Shown in pieces: positions 36,975 through 49,700 of a DNA stretch of 64,000 nucleotides. The position numbers and the translations under genes were made by a program. Within the stretch, counting starts at the first letter, position 1, and every line of letters starts with the position of its first letter. A model generated the notes under the pieces. It searched no databases. It saw nothing but the letters and a program-made list of their open reading frames with translations, and was not told where the DNA came from. This DNA is from Loxodes magnus (taxonomy: Eukaryota; Ciliophora; Karyorelictea; Loxodida; Loxodidae), in assembly GCA_946699065.1 (NCBI GenBank), contig CAMPDV010001327.1, forward strand, positions 1-64,000, written 5' to 3'.

Positions 36975-39826
36975 AAGATAATAATTGAAAGTATCTAGAA
37001 GTTAAAAAAGATTTCTAAGAAAAGTGAATAAGAAATGTAAGAAAAAGAGTGTGAAGATCATAATTGAAAGTATCTAGAAGTTAAATAAGATTTCTAAGAA
37101 AAGAGAATAAGAAATGTAAGTATAAGAGTTTGAAGATCATAATTGAAAGCATCTAGAATTTAAATAAGATTTCTAAGAAAAGTGAATAAGAAAAGCAAGT
37201 AAAAGAGTGTGAAGATCATAATTGTAAGTATCAAGAAGTTAAATAAGATTTCTAAGAAAAGTGAATAAGAAAAGCAAGTAAAAGAGTGTGAAGATGATAA
37301 TTGAAAGTATCTAGAAGTTAAATAAGATTTCTAAGAAAAGTGAATAAGAAATGTAAGTAAAAGAGTGTGAAGATCATAATTGAAAGTATCTAGAAGTTAA
37401 ATAAGATTTCTAAGAAAAGTGAATAAGAAATGTAAGTATAAGAGTTTGAAGATCATAATTGAAAGCATCTAGAATTTAAATAAGATTTCTAAGAAAAGTG
37501 AATAAGAAAAGCAAGTAAAAGAGTCTGAAGATCATAATTAAAAGTATCAAGAAGTTAAATAAGATTTCAAAGAAAAGTGAATAAGAAAAGAAGTAAAAGA
37601 GTGTGAAGATGATAATTGAAAGTCTCTAGAAGTTAAATAAGATTTCTAAGAAAAGTGAATAAGATAAGCAAGCAAAAGAGTCTGAAGATCATAATTGAAA
37701 GTAATAAAATGAGAAAGAGAGATGAGATTTCAAAGTAAAGTGAAGTAGAAAAGCAAGTAAAAGAGTGTGAAGATCATAATTGTAAGTATCAAGAAGTTAA
37801 TAATATTTCTTAGAAAAGTGAATAAGAAAAGCAAGTAAAAGAGTGTGAAGATCATAATTGAAAGTATCTAGAAGTTAAATAAGATTTCTAAGAAAAGAGA
37901 ATAAGAAATGTAAGAAAAAGAGTGTGAAGATCATAATTGAAAGCATCTAGAATTTAAATAAGATTTCTAAGAAAAGTGAATAAGAAAAGCAAGTAAAAGA
38001 GTCTGAAGATCATAATTAAAAGTATCAAGAAGTTAAATAAGATTTCAAAGAAAAGTGAATAAGAAGAGCAAGTAAAAGAGTGTGAAGATGATAATTGAAA
38101 GTATCAAGAAGTTAAATAAGATTTCTAAGAAATGTGAAGTAGAAAAGCAAGTAAAAGAGTGTGAAGATCATAATTGAAAGTATCTAGAAGTTAAATAAGA
38201 TTTCTAAGAAAAGAGAATAAGAAATGTAAGTATAAGAGTTTGAAGATCATAATTGAAAGCATCTAGAATTTAAATAATATTTCTAAGAAAAGTGAATAAG
38301 AAAATCACGTAAAAGAGTCTGAAGATCATAATTGAAAGTATCTAGAAGTTAAATAAGATTTCTAAGAAAAGAGAATAAGAAATGTAAGAAAAAGAGTGTG
38401 AAGATAATAATTGAAAGTATCTAGAAGTTAAAAAAGATTTCTAAGAAAAGTGAATAAGAAATGTAAGAAAAAGAGTGTGAAGATCATAATTGAAAGTATC
38501 TAGAAGTTAAATAAGATTTCTAAGAAAAGAGAATAAGAAATGTAAGTATAAGAGTTTGAAGATCATAATTGAAAGCATCTAGAATTTAAATAAGATTTCT
38601 AAGAAAAGTGAATAAGAAAAGCAAGTAAAAGAGTGTGAAGATCATAATTGTAAGTATCAAGAAGTTAAATAAGATTTCTAAGAAAAGTGAATAAGAAAAG
38701 CAAGTAAAAGAGTGTGAAGATGATAATTGAAAGTATCTAGAAGTTAAATAAGATTTCTAAGAAAAGTGAATAAGAAATGTAAGTAAAAGAGTGTGAAGAT
38801 CATAATTGAAAGTATCTAGAAGTTAAATAAGATTTCTAAGAAAAGTGAATAAGAAATGTAAGTATAAGAGTTTGAAGATCATAATTGAAAGCATCTAGAA
38901 TTTAAATAAGATTTCTAAGAAAAGTGAATAAGAAAAGCAAGTAAAAGAGTCTGAAGATCATAATTAAAAGTATCAAGAAGTTAAATAAGATTTCAAAGAA
39001 AAGTGAATAAGAAAAGAAGTAAAAGAGTGTGAAGATGATAATTGAAAGTCTCTAGAAGTTAAATAAGATTTCTAAGAAAAGTGAATAAGATAAGCAAGCA
39101 AAAGAGTCTGAAGATCATAATTGAAAGTAATAAAATGAGAAAGAGAGATGAGATTTCAAAGTAAAGTGAAGTAGAAAAGCAAGTAAAAGAGTGTGAAGAT
39201 CATAATTGTAAGTATCAAGAAGTTAATAATATTTCTTAGAAAAGTGAATAAGAAAAGCAAGTAAAAGAGTGTGAAGATCATAATTGAAAGTATCTAGAAG
39301 TTAAATAAGATTTCTAAGAAAAGAGAATAAGAAATGTAAGAAAAAGAGTGTGAAGATCATAATTGAAAGCATCTAGAATTTAAATAAGATTTCTAAGAAA
39401 AGTGAATAAGAAAAGCAAGTAAAAGAGTCTGAAGATCATAATTAAAAGTATCAAGAAGTTAAATAAGATTTCAAAGAAAAGTGAATAAGAAGAGCAAGTA
39501 AAAGAGTGTGAAGATGATAATTGAAAGTATCAAGAAGTTAAATAAGATTTCTAAGAAATGTGAAGTAGAAAAGCAAGTAAAAGAGTGTGAAGATCATAAT
39601 TGAAAGTATCTAGAAGTTAAATAAGATTTCTAAGAAAAGAGAATAAGAAATGTAAGTATAAGAGTTTGAAGATCATAATTGAAAGCATCTAGAATTTAAA
39701 TAATATTTCTAAGAAAAGTGAATAAGAAAATCACGTAAAAGAGTCTGAAGATCATAATTGAAAGTATCTAGAAGTTAAATAAGATTTCTAAGAAAAGAGA
39801 ATAAGAAATGTAAGAAAAAGAGTGTG
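36975..39826. repeat. 1426-bp higher-order tandem duplication
   Basis: Two adjacent copies, 36975-38400 and 38401-39826, each of about 18 satellite units. Rare variants lie exactly 1426 bp apart, for example AAGATAAGCAAGCAAAAGAG (37661 and 39087) and AAAATCACGT (38301 and 39727). The match starts and stops at the duplication joint, as expected for one recent unequal crossover. Confidence 0.85.
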
Positions 39827-42800
39827 AAGATCATAATTGAAAGTATCTAGAAGTTAAATAAGATTTCTAAGAAAAGTGAATAAGAAATGTAAGAAAAAGA
39901 GTGTGAAGATCATAATTGTAAGTATCAAGAAGTTAAATAAGATTTCTAAGAAAAGTGAATAAGAAAAGCAAGTAAAAGAGTCTGAAGATCATAATTGAAA
40001 GTAATAAAATGAGAAAGAGAGATGAGATTTCAAAGAAAAGTGAAGTAGAAAAGCAAGTAAAAGAGTGTGAAGATCATAATTGTAAGTATCAAGAAGTTAA
40101 ATAAGATTTCTACAAAAAGTGAATAAGAAAAGCAAGTAAAAGAGTGTGAAGATCATAATTGAAAGCATCTAGAAGTTAAAAAATATTTCTTAGAAAAGTG
40201 AATAAGAAAAGTAAGAAAAAGAGTCTGAAGATCATAATTGAAAGTAATAAAATGAGAAAGAGAGATGAGATTTCAAAGAAAAGTGAAGTAGTAAAGCAAG
40301 TAAAAGAGTTTGAAGATCATAATTGAAAGTAATATAAGAAAATGAGAAATAGTGATGAGATTTCAAAGCAAAGTGAAAAAGAAGAGCAAGTAAAAGAGTC
40401 TGAAGATCATAAATGTAAAGTATCTAGAAGTTAAATAAGATTTCTAAGAAAAGTGAAGTAGAAATGTAAGTAAAAGAGTCTGAAGATCATAATTGAAAGT
40501 ATCTAGAAGTTAAATAAGATTTCTAAGAAAAGAGAATAATAAATATAAGAAAAAGAGTGTGAAGATCATAATTGAAAGTATCAAGAAGTTAAATAAGATT
40601 TCTAAGAAAAGTGAAGTAGAAAAGCAAGTAAAAGAGTCTGAAGATCATAATTGAAAGTAATAAAATGAGAAAGAGAGATGAGATTTCAAAGAAAAGTGAA
40701 GTAGAAAAGCAAGTAAAAGAGTGTGAAGATCATAATTGTAAGTATCAAGAAGTTAAATAAGATTTCTACAAAAAGTGAATAAGAAAAGCAAGTAAAAGAG
40801 TCTGAAGATAATAATTAAAAGTACCTAGAAGTTAAAAAAGATATCTAAGAAATGTGAAGTAGAAAAGTAAGTAAAAGAGTGTGAAGATCATAATTGAAAG
40901 TATCTAGAAGTTAAATAAGATTTCTAAGAAATGTGAAGTAGAAAAGCAAGTAAAAGAGTGTGAAGATCATAATTGTAAGGTATCTAGAAGTTAAATAAGA
41001 TTTCTAAGAAAAGTGAATAAGAAAAGCAAGTAAAAGAGTGTGAAGATAATAATTGAAAGTATCTAGAAGTTAAATAAGATTTCTAAGAAAAGAGAATAAT
41101 AAATATAAGAAAAAGAGTGTGAAGATCATAATTGAAAGCATCTAGAAGTTAAATAAGATTTCTAAGAAAAGTGAATAAGAAATGTAAGAAAAAGAGTTTG
41201 AAGATCATAATTAAAAGTATCAATAAGTTAAATAAGATTTCTAAGAAAAGTGAATAAGAAAAGCAAGTAAAAGAGTCTGAAAATCATAATTGAAAGTAAT
41301 AAAATGAGAAAGAGAGATGAGATTTCTAAGAAAAGTGAAGTAGTAAAGCAAGTAAAAGAGTGTGAAGATCATAAATGTAAAGTATCTAGAAGTTAAATAA
41401 GATTTCTAAGAAAAGTGAAGTAGAAATGTAAGTAAAAGAGTCTGAAGATCATAATTGTAAGTATCAAGAAGTTAAATAAGATTTCTAAGAAAAGAGAATA
41501 ATAAATATAAGAAAAAGAGTGTGAAGATCATAATTGAAAGTATCAAGAAGTAAAATAAAATTTCTAAGAAAAGTGAATAATTAAAGTAGGAAAAAGAGTG
41601 TGAAGATCATAATTGAAAGTATCTAGAAGTTAAATAAGATTTCAAAGAAAAGTGAATAAGAAAAGCAAGTAAAAGAGTGTGAAGATCATATTTGAAAATA
41701 ATTAAATGAGAAAGAGAGATGAGATTTCAAAGAAAAGTGAAGTAGTAAAGCAAGTAAAAGAGTCTGAAGATTTAATTGAAAGTAATAATAGAAAATGAGA
41801 AATAGTGATGAGATTTCAAAGCAAAGTGAAAAAGAAGAGCAAGTAAAAGAGTCTGAAGATCATAATTAAAAGTATCTAGAAGTTAAAAAAGATTTCAAAG
41901 AAAAGTGAAGTAGAAATGTAAGTAAAAGAGTCTGAAGATCATAATTGAAAGTATCTAGAAGTTAAATAAGATTTCAAAGAAAAGTGAATAAGAAATATAA
42001 GAAAAAGAGTCTGAAGATCATAATTGAAAGTAATAAAATGAGAAAGAGAGATGAGATTTCAAAGAAAAGTGAAGTAGTAAAGCAAGTAAAAGAGTTTGAA
42101 GATCATAATTAAAAGTATCAAGAAGTTAAATAAGATTTCTAAGAAAAGTGAATAAGAAAAGCAAGTAAAAGAGTGTGAAGATCATGATTGAAAGCATCTA
42201 GAAGTTAAATAATATTTCTTAGAAAAGTGAATAAGAAAAGTAAGAAAAAGATTCTGAAGATCATAATTGAAAGTAATAAAATGAGAAAGAGAGATGAGAT
42301 TTCAAAGAAAAGTGAAGTAGTAAAGCAAGTAAAAGAGTTTGAAGATCATAATTGAAAGTAATAATAGAAAATGAGAAATAGTGATGAGATTTCAAAGCAA
42401 AGTGAAAAAGAAGAGCAAGTAAAAGAGTCTGAAGATCATAAATGTAAAGTATCAAGAAGTTAAATAAGATTTCTAAGAAAAGTGAAGTAGAAAAGCAAGT
42501 AAAAGAGTCTGAAGATCATAATTGTAAGTATCAAGAAGTTAAATAAGATTTCTAAGAAAAGAGAATAATAAATATAAGAAAAAGAGTGTGAAGATCATAA
42601 TTGAAAGTATCAAGAAGTAAAATAAAATTTCTAAGAAAAGTGAATAAGAAAAGTAGGAAAAAGAGTGTGAAGATCATAATTGAAAGTATCTAGAAGTTAA
42701 ATAAGATTTCAAAGAAAAGTGAATAAGAAAAGCAAGTAAAAGAGTGTGATGATCATATTTGAAAATAATTAAATGAGAAAGAGAGATGAGATTTCAAAGA

Positions 42801-45800
42801 AAAGTGAAGTAGTAAAGCAAGTAAAAGAGTCTGAAGATTTAATTGAAAGTAATAATAGAAAATGAGAAATAGTGATGAGATTTCAAAGCAAAGTGAAAAA
42901 GAAGAGCAAGTAAAAGAGTCTGAAGATCATAATTAAAAGTATCTAGAAGTTAAAAAAGATTTCAAATAAAAGTGAAGTAGAAATGTAAGTAAAAGAGTAT
43001 GAAGATCATAATTGAAAGTATCTAGAAGTTAAATAAGATTTCTAAGAAAAGAGAATAATAAATATAAGAAAAAGAGTCTGAAGATCATAATTGAAAGTAA
43101 TAAAATGAGAAAGAGAGATGAGATTTCAAAGAAAAGTGAAGTAGTAAAGCAAGTAAAAGAGTTTGAAGATCATAATTAAAAGTATCAAGAAGTTAAATAA
43201 GATTTCTAAGAAAAGTGAAAAAGAAGAGCAAGTAAAAGAGTCTGAAGATCATAAATGTAAAGTATCTAGAAGTTAAATAAGATTTCTAAGAAAAGTGAAG
43301 TAGAAATGTAAGTAAAAGAGTCTGAAGATCATAATTGAAAGTATCTAGAAGTTAAATAAGATTTCTAAGAAAAGAGAATAATAAATATAAGAAAAAGAGT
43401 GTGAAGATCATAATTGAAAGCATCTAGAAGTAAAATAATATTTCTACAAAAAGTGAATAAGAAAAGCAAGTAATAGAGTCTGAAGATCATAATTGAAAGT
43501 AATAAAATGAGAAAGAGAGATGAGATTTCAAAGAAAAGTGAAGTAGTAAAGCAAGTAAAAGAGTTTGAAGATCATAATTGAAAGTAATATAAGAAAATGA
43601 GAAATAGTGATGAGATTTCAAAGCAAAGTGAAAAAGAAGAGCAAGTAAAAGAGTCTGAAGATTATAATTGAAAGTAATAAAATGAGAAAGAGAGATGAGA
43701 TTTCTAAGAAAAGTGAAGTAGAAAAGCAAGTAAAAGAGTGTGAAGATCATAATTAAAAGTATCTAGAAGTTAAATAAGATTTCTAAGAAATGTGAAGTAG
43801 AAAAGCAAGTAAAAGAGTGTGAAGATCATGATTGAAAGCATCTAGAAGTTAAATAATATTTCTTAGAAAAGTGAATAAGAAAAGTAAGAAAAAGAGTCTG
43901 AAGATCATAATTGAAAGTAATAAAATGAGAAAGAGAGATGAGATTTCAAAGAAAAGTGAAGTAGTAAAGCAAGTAAAAGAGTCTGAAGATTTAATTGAAA
44001 GTAATATAAGAAAATGAGAAATAGTGATGAGATTTCAAAGCAAAGTGAAAAAGAAGAGCAAGTAAAAGAGTCTGAAGATCATAATTAAAAGTATCTAGAA
44101 GTTAAAAAAGATTTCTAAGAAAAGTGAATAAGAAAAGTAGGAAAAAGAGTGTGAAGATCATAATTGAAAGTATCTAGAAGTTAAATAAGATTTCTAAGAA
44201 AAGAGAATAATAAATATAAGAAAAAGAGTGTGAAGATCATAATTGAAAGTAATAAAATGAGAAAGAGAGATGAGATTTCAAAGAAAAGTGAATAAGAAAA
44301 GCAAGTAAAAAGAGTCTGAAGATCATAATTAAAAGTATCTAGAAGTTAAATAAGATTTCTACAAAAAGTGAATAAGAAAAGCAAGTAAAAGAGTCTGAAG
44401 ATAATAATTAAAAGTACCTAAAAGTTAAAAAAGATATCTAAGAAATGTGAAGTAGAAAAGTAAGTAAAAGAGTGTAAAGATCATAATTGAAAGTATCTAG
44501 AAGTTAAATAAGATTTCTAAGAAAAGTGAAGTAGAAATGTAAGTAAAAGAGTGTGAAGATCATAATTGAAAGTATCTAGAAGTTAAATAAGATTTCTAAG
44601 AAAAGAGAATAATAAATATAAGAAAAAGAGTGTGAAGATCATAATTGAAAGTAATTAAATGAGAAAGAGAGATGAGATTTCAAAGAAAAGTGAAGTAGAA
44701 AAGCAAGTAAAAGAGTGTGAAGATCATAATTGTAAGTATCAAGAAGTTAAATAAGATTTCTACAAAAAGTGAATAAGAAAAGCAAGTAAAAGAGTCTGAA
44801 GATAATAATTAAAAGTACCTAGAAGTTAAAAAAGATATCTAAGAAATGTGAAGTAGAAAAGTAAGTAAAAGAGTGTGAAGATCATAATTGAAAGTATCTA
44901 GAAGTTAAATAAGATTTCTAAGAAAAGTGAAGTAGAAATGTAAGAAAAAGAGTGTGAAGATAATAATTGAAGTATCTAGAAGTTAAATAAGATTTCTAAG
45001 AAAAGAGAATAATAAATATAAGAAAAAGAGTGTGAAGATCATAATTGAAAGCATCTAGAAGTTAAATAAGATTTCTAAGAAAAGTGAATAAGAAATGTAA
45101 GAAAAAGAGTGTGAAGATCATAATTGTAAGTATCAAGAAGTTAAATAAGATTTCTAAGAAAAGTGAAGTAGAAAAGCAAGTAAAAGAGTCTGAAAATCAT
45201 AATTGAAAGTATCTAGAAGTTAAATAAGATTTCTAAGAAAAGTGAATAAGAAATGTAAGAAAAAGAGTGTGAAGATCATAATTGAAAGTATCTAGAAGTT
45301 AAATAAGATTTCTAAGAAAAGTGAAGTAGAAATGTAAGAAAAAGAGTGTGAAGATAATAATTGAATGTATCTAGAAGTTAAATAAGATTTCTAAGAAAAG
45401 AGAATAATAAATATAAGAAAAAGAGTGTGAAGATCATAATTAAAAGTATCAATAAGTTAAATAAAATTTCTAAGAAAAGTGAATAAGAAAATCAAGTAAA
45501 AGAGTTTGAAGATCATTATTGAAAGCATCTAGAAGTTAAATAAGATTTCTAAGAAAAGTGAAGTAGAAAAGCAAGTAAAAGAGTTTGAAGATCATGATTG
45601 AAAGCATCTAGAAGTTAAATAATATTTCTTAGAAAAGTGAATAAGAAAAGTAAGAAAAAGAGTCTGAAGATCATAATTGAAAGTAATAAAATGAGAAAGA
45701 GAGATGAGATTTCAAAGAAAAGTGAAGTAGAAAAGCAAGTAAAAAAGTCTGAAGATCATAATTAAAAGTATCTCGAAGTTAAATAAGATTTCAAAGAAAA

Positions 45801-46102
45801 GTGAAGTAGAAAAGAAAGTAAAAGAGTGTGAAGATCATAATTGAAAGTATCTAGAAGTTAAATAAGATTTCTAAGAAATGTGAATAAGAAGAGCAAGTAA
45901 AAGAGTGTGAAGATCATAATTGAATGTATCTAGAAGTTAAATAAGATTTCTAAGAAAAGAGAATAAGAAAAGTAAGTAAAAGAGTGTGATGATCATAATT
46001 GAAAGTATCTAGAAGTTAAATAAGATTTCTAAGAAAAGAGAATAAGAAAAGTAAGTAAAAGAGTGTGATGATCATAATTGAAAGCATCTAGAAGTTAAAT
46101 AA

Positions 46103-46740
46103 GATTTATAAGAAAAGTGAATAAGAAATGTAAGATAAAGAGTCTGAAGATCATAATTAAAAGTATCTAGAAGTTAAAAAAGATTTCTAAGAAAAGTGAA
46201 TAAGAAAAGTAGGAAAAAGAGCGTGAAGATCATAATTGTAAGGTATCTAGAAGTAAAATAAGATTTCTACAAAAAGTGAATAAGAAAAGCAAGTAATAGA
46301 GTCTGAAGATCATAATTGAAAGTAATAAAATGAGAAAGAGAGATGAGATTTCAAAGAAAAGGTAAGTAGAAAAGTAAGTAAAAGAGTGTGAAGATCATAA
46401 TTAAAAGTATCTCGAAGTTAAATAAGATTTCAAAGAAATGTGAATAAGAAGAGCAAGTAAAAGAGTTTGAAGATCATAATTGAATGTATCTAGAAGTTAA
46501 ATAAGATTTCTAAGAAAAGAGAATAAGAAAAGTAAGTAAAAGAGTGTGATGATCATAATTGAAAGTATCTAGAAGTTAAATAAGATTTCTAAGAAATGTG
46601 AATAAGAAGAGCAAGTAAAAGAGTTTGAAGATAATAATTGAATGTATCTAGAAGTTAAATAAGATTTCTAAGAAAAGAGAATAAGAAAAGTAAGTAAAAG
46701 AGTGTGATGATCATAATTGAAAGTATCTAGAAGTTAAATA
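46103..46740. repeat. 0.6-kb block copied 3.0 kb away
   Basis: Recurs at 49131-49768 with an offset of 3028 bp. Shared markers include a GATTTATAAG unit, AAGATAAAGAGTCTG and the rare AGAGCGTGAAGATC (46217 and 49245). The copies differ slightly near the right edge. Confidence 0.7.
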
Positions 46741-49700
46741 AGATTTCTAAGAAATGTGAAGTAAAAAAGCAAGCAAAAGAGTTTGAAGATCATAATTGAA
46801 AGTAATAAAATGAGAAAGAGAGATGAGATTTATAAGAAAAGTGAAGTAGAAAAGTAAGTAAAAGAGTGTGAAGATGATAATTGAAAGTATCTAGAAGTTA
46901 AATAAGATTTCTAAGAAAAGTGAATAAGAAATGTAAGTAAAAGAGTGTGAAGATCATAATTGAAAGTATCTAGAAGTTAAATAAGATTTCTAAGAAAAGT
47001 GAATAAGAAATGTAAGTATAAGAGTTTGAAGATCATAATTGAAAGCATCTAGAATTTAAATAAGATTTCTAAGAAAAGTGAATAAGAAAAGCAAGTAAAA
47101 GAGTCTGAAGATCATAATTAAAAGTATCAAGAAGTTAAATAAGATTTCAAAGAAAAGTGAATAAGAAAAGAAGTAAAAGAGTGTGAAGATGATAATTGAA
47201 AGTCTCTAGAAGTTAAATAAGATTTCTACAAAAAGTGAATAAGATAAGCAAGTAATAGAGTCTGAAGATCATAATTGAAAGTAATAAAATGAGAAAGAGA
47301 GATGAGATTTCAAAGAAAAGTGAAGTAGAAAAGCAAGTAAAAGAGTGTGAAGATCATAATTGTAAGTATCAAGAAGTTAAATAAGATTTCTACAAAAAGT
47401 GAATAAGAAAAGCAAGTAAAAGAGTCTGAAGATAATAATTGAAAGTATCTAGAAGTTAAATAAGATTTCTAAGAAAAGTGAAGTAGAAAAGCAAGTAAAA
47501 GAGTGTGAAGATCATAATTGAAAGTATCTAGAAGTTAAATAAGATTTCTAAGAAAAGAGAATAAGAAATGTAAGTAAAAGAGTGTGAAGATCATAATTGA
47601 AAGTATCTAGAAGTTAAATAAGATTTCTAAGAAAAGTGAAGTAGAAATGTAAGAAAAAGAGTGTGAAGATAATAATTGAATGTATCTAGAAGTTAAATAA
47701 GATTTCTAAGAAAAGAGAATAATAAATATAAGAAAAAGAGTCTGAAGATCATAATTGAAAGTATCTAGAAGTTAAATAAGATTTCTAAGAAAAGTGAATA
47801 AGAAAAGCAAGTAAAAGAGTCTGAAGATCATAATTGAAAGCATCTAGAAGTTAAATAAGATTTCTAAGAAAAGTGAAGTAGAAAAGCAAGTAAAAGAGTG
47901 TGAAGATAATAATTAAAAGTACCTAAAAGTTAAAAAAGATATCTAAGAAATGTGAAGTAGAAAAGTAAGTAAAAGAGTGTGAAGATCATAATTGAAAGTA
48001 ATAAATTGAGAAAGAGAGATGAGATTTCTAAGAAAAGTGAATAAGAAAAGCAAGTAAAAAGAGTCTGAAGATCATAATTGAAAGTATCAAGAAGTTAAAT
48101 AAGATTTCTAAGAAAAGTGAATAAGAAATATAAGAAAAAGAGTGAAAAAATCATAATTAAAAGTATCTCGAAGTTAAATAAGATTTCTAAGAAAAGAGAA
48201 TAAGAAAAGTAAGTAAAAGAGTGTGATGATCATAATTAAAAGTATCTCGAAGTTAAATAAGATTTCTAAGAAAAGAGAATAAGAAAAGTAAGTAAAAGAG
48301 TGTGATGATCATAATTGAAAGTATCTAGAAGTTAAATAAGATTTCTAAGAAAAGTGAATAAGAAGAGCAAGTAAAAAGAGTCTGAAGATCATAATTGAAA
48401 GTATCTAGAAGTTAAATAAGATTTCTAAGAAATGTGAATAAGAAGAGCAAGTAAAAGAGTTTGAAGATCATAATTGAATGTATCTAGAAGTTAAATAAGA
48501 TTTCAAAGAAATGTGAATAAGAAGAGCAAGTAAAAGAGTTTGAAGATCATAATTGAATGTATCTAGAAGTTAAATAAGATTTCTAAGAAATGTGAAGTAG
48601 AAAAGCAAGTAAAAGAGTTTGAAGATCATAATTGAAAGTATCTAGAAGTTAAATAAGATTTCTAAGAAAAGTGAAGTAGAAAAGCAAGTAAAAAGAGTCT
48701 GAAGATCATAATTGAAAGTATCTAGAAGTTAAATAAGATTTCAAAGAAAAGTGAATAAGAAAAGTAAGTAAAAAAGTCTGAAGATCATAATTAAAAGTAT
48801 CTAGAAGTTAAATAAGATTTCTAAGAAAAGAGAATAAGAAAAGCAAGTAAAAGAGTTTGAAGATCATAATTGAAAGTATCTAGAAGTTAAATAAGATTTC
48901 TAAGAAAAGTGAATAAGAAGAGCAAGTAAAAGAGTGTGAAGATCATAATTGAAAGCATCTAGAAGTTAAATAATATTTCTTAGAAAAGTGAATAAGAAAA
49001 GTAAGAAAAAGAGTGTGAAGATCATAATTGAAGGTATCTAGAAGTTAAATAAGATTTCTAAGAAAAGAGAATAAGAAAAGCAAGTAAAAGAGTGTGAAGA
49101 TTATTTTGAAAGCATCTAGAAGTTAAATAAGATTTATAAGAAAAGTGAATAAGAAATGTAAGATAAAGAGTCTGAAGATCATAATTAAAAGTATCTAGAA
49201 GTTAAAAAAGATTTCTAAGAAAAGTGAATAAGAAAAGTAGGAAAAAGAGCGTGAAGATCATAATTGTAAGGTATCTAGAAGTAAAATAAGATTTCTACAA
49301 AAAGTGAATAAGAAAAGCAAGTAATAGAGTCTGAAGATCATAATTGAAAGTAATAAAATGAGAAAGAGAGATGAGATTTCAAAGAAAAGGTAAGTAGAAA
49401 AGTAAGTAAAAGAGTGTGAAGATCATAATTAAAAGTATCTCGAAGTTAAATAAGATTTCAAAGAAATGTGAATAAGAAGAGCAAGTAAAAGAGTTTGAAG
49501 ATCATAATTGAATGTATCTAGAAGTTAAATAAGATTTCTAAGAAAAGAGAATAAGAAAAGTAAGTAAAAGAGTGTGATGATCATAATTGAAAGTATCTAG
49601 AAGTTAAATAAGATTTCTAAGAAATGTGAATAAGAAGAGCAAGTAAAAGAGTTTGAAGATAATAATTGAATGTATCTAGAAGTTAAATAAGATTTCTAAG

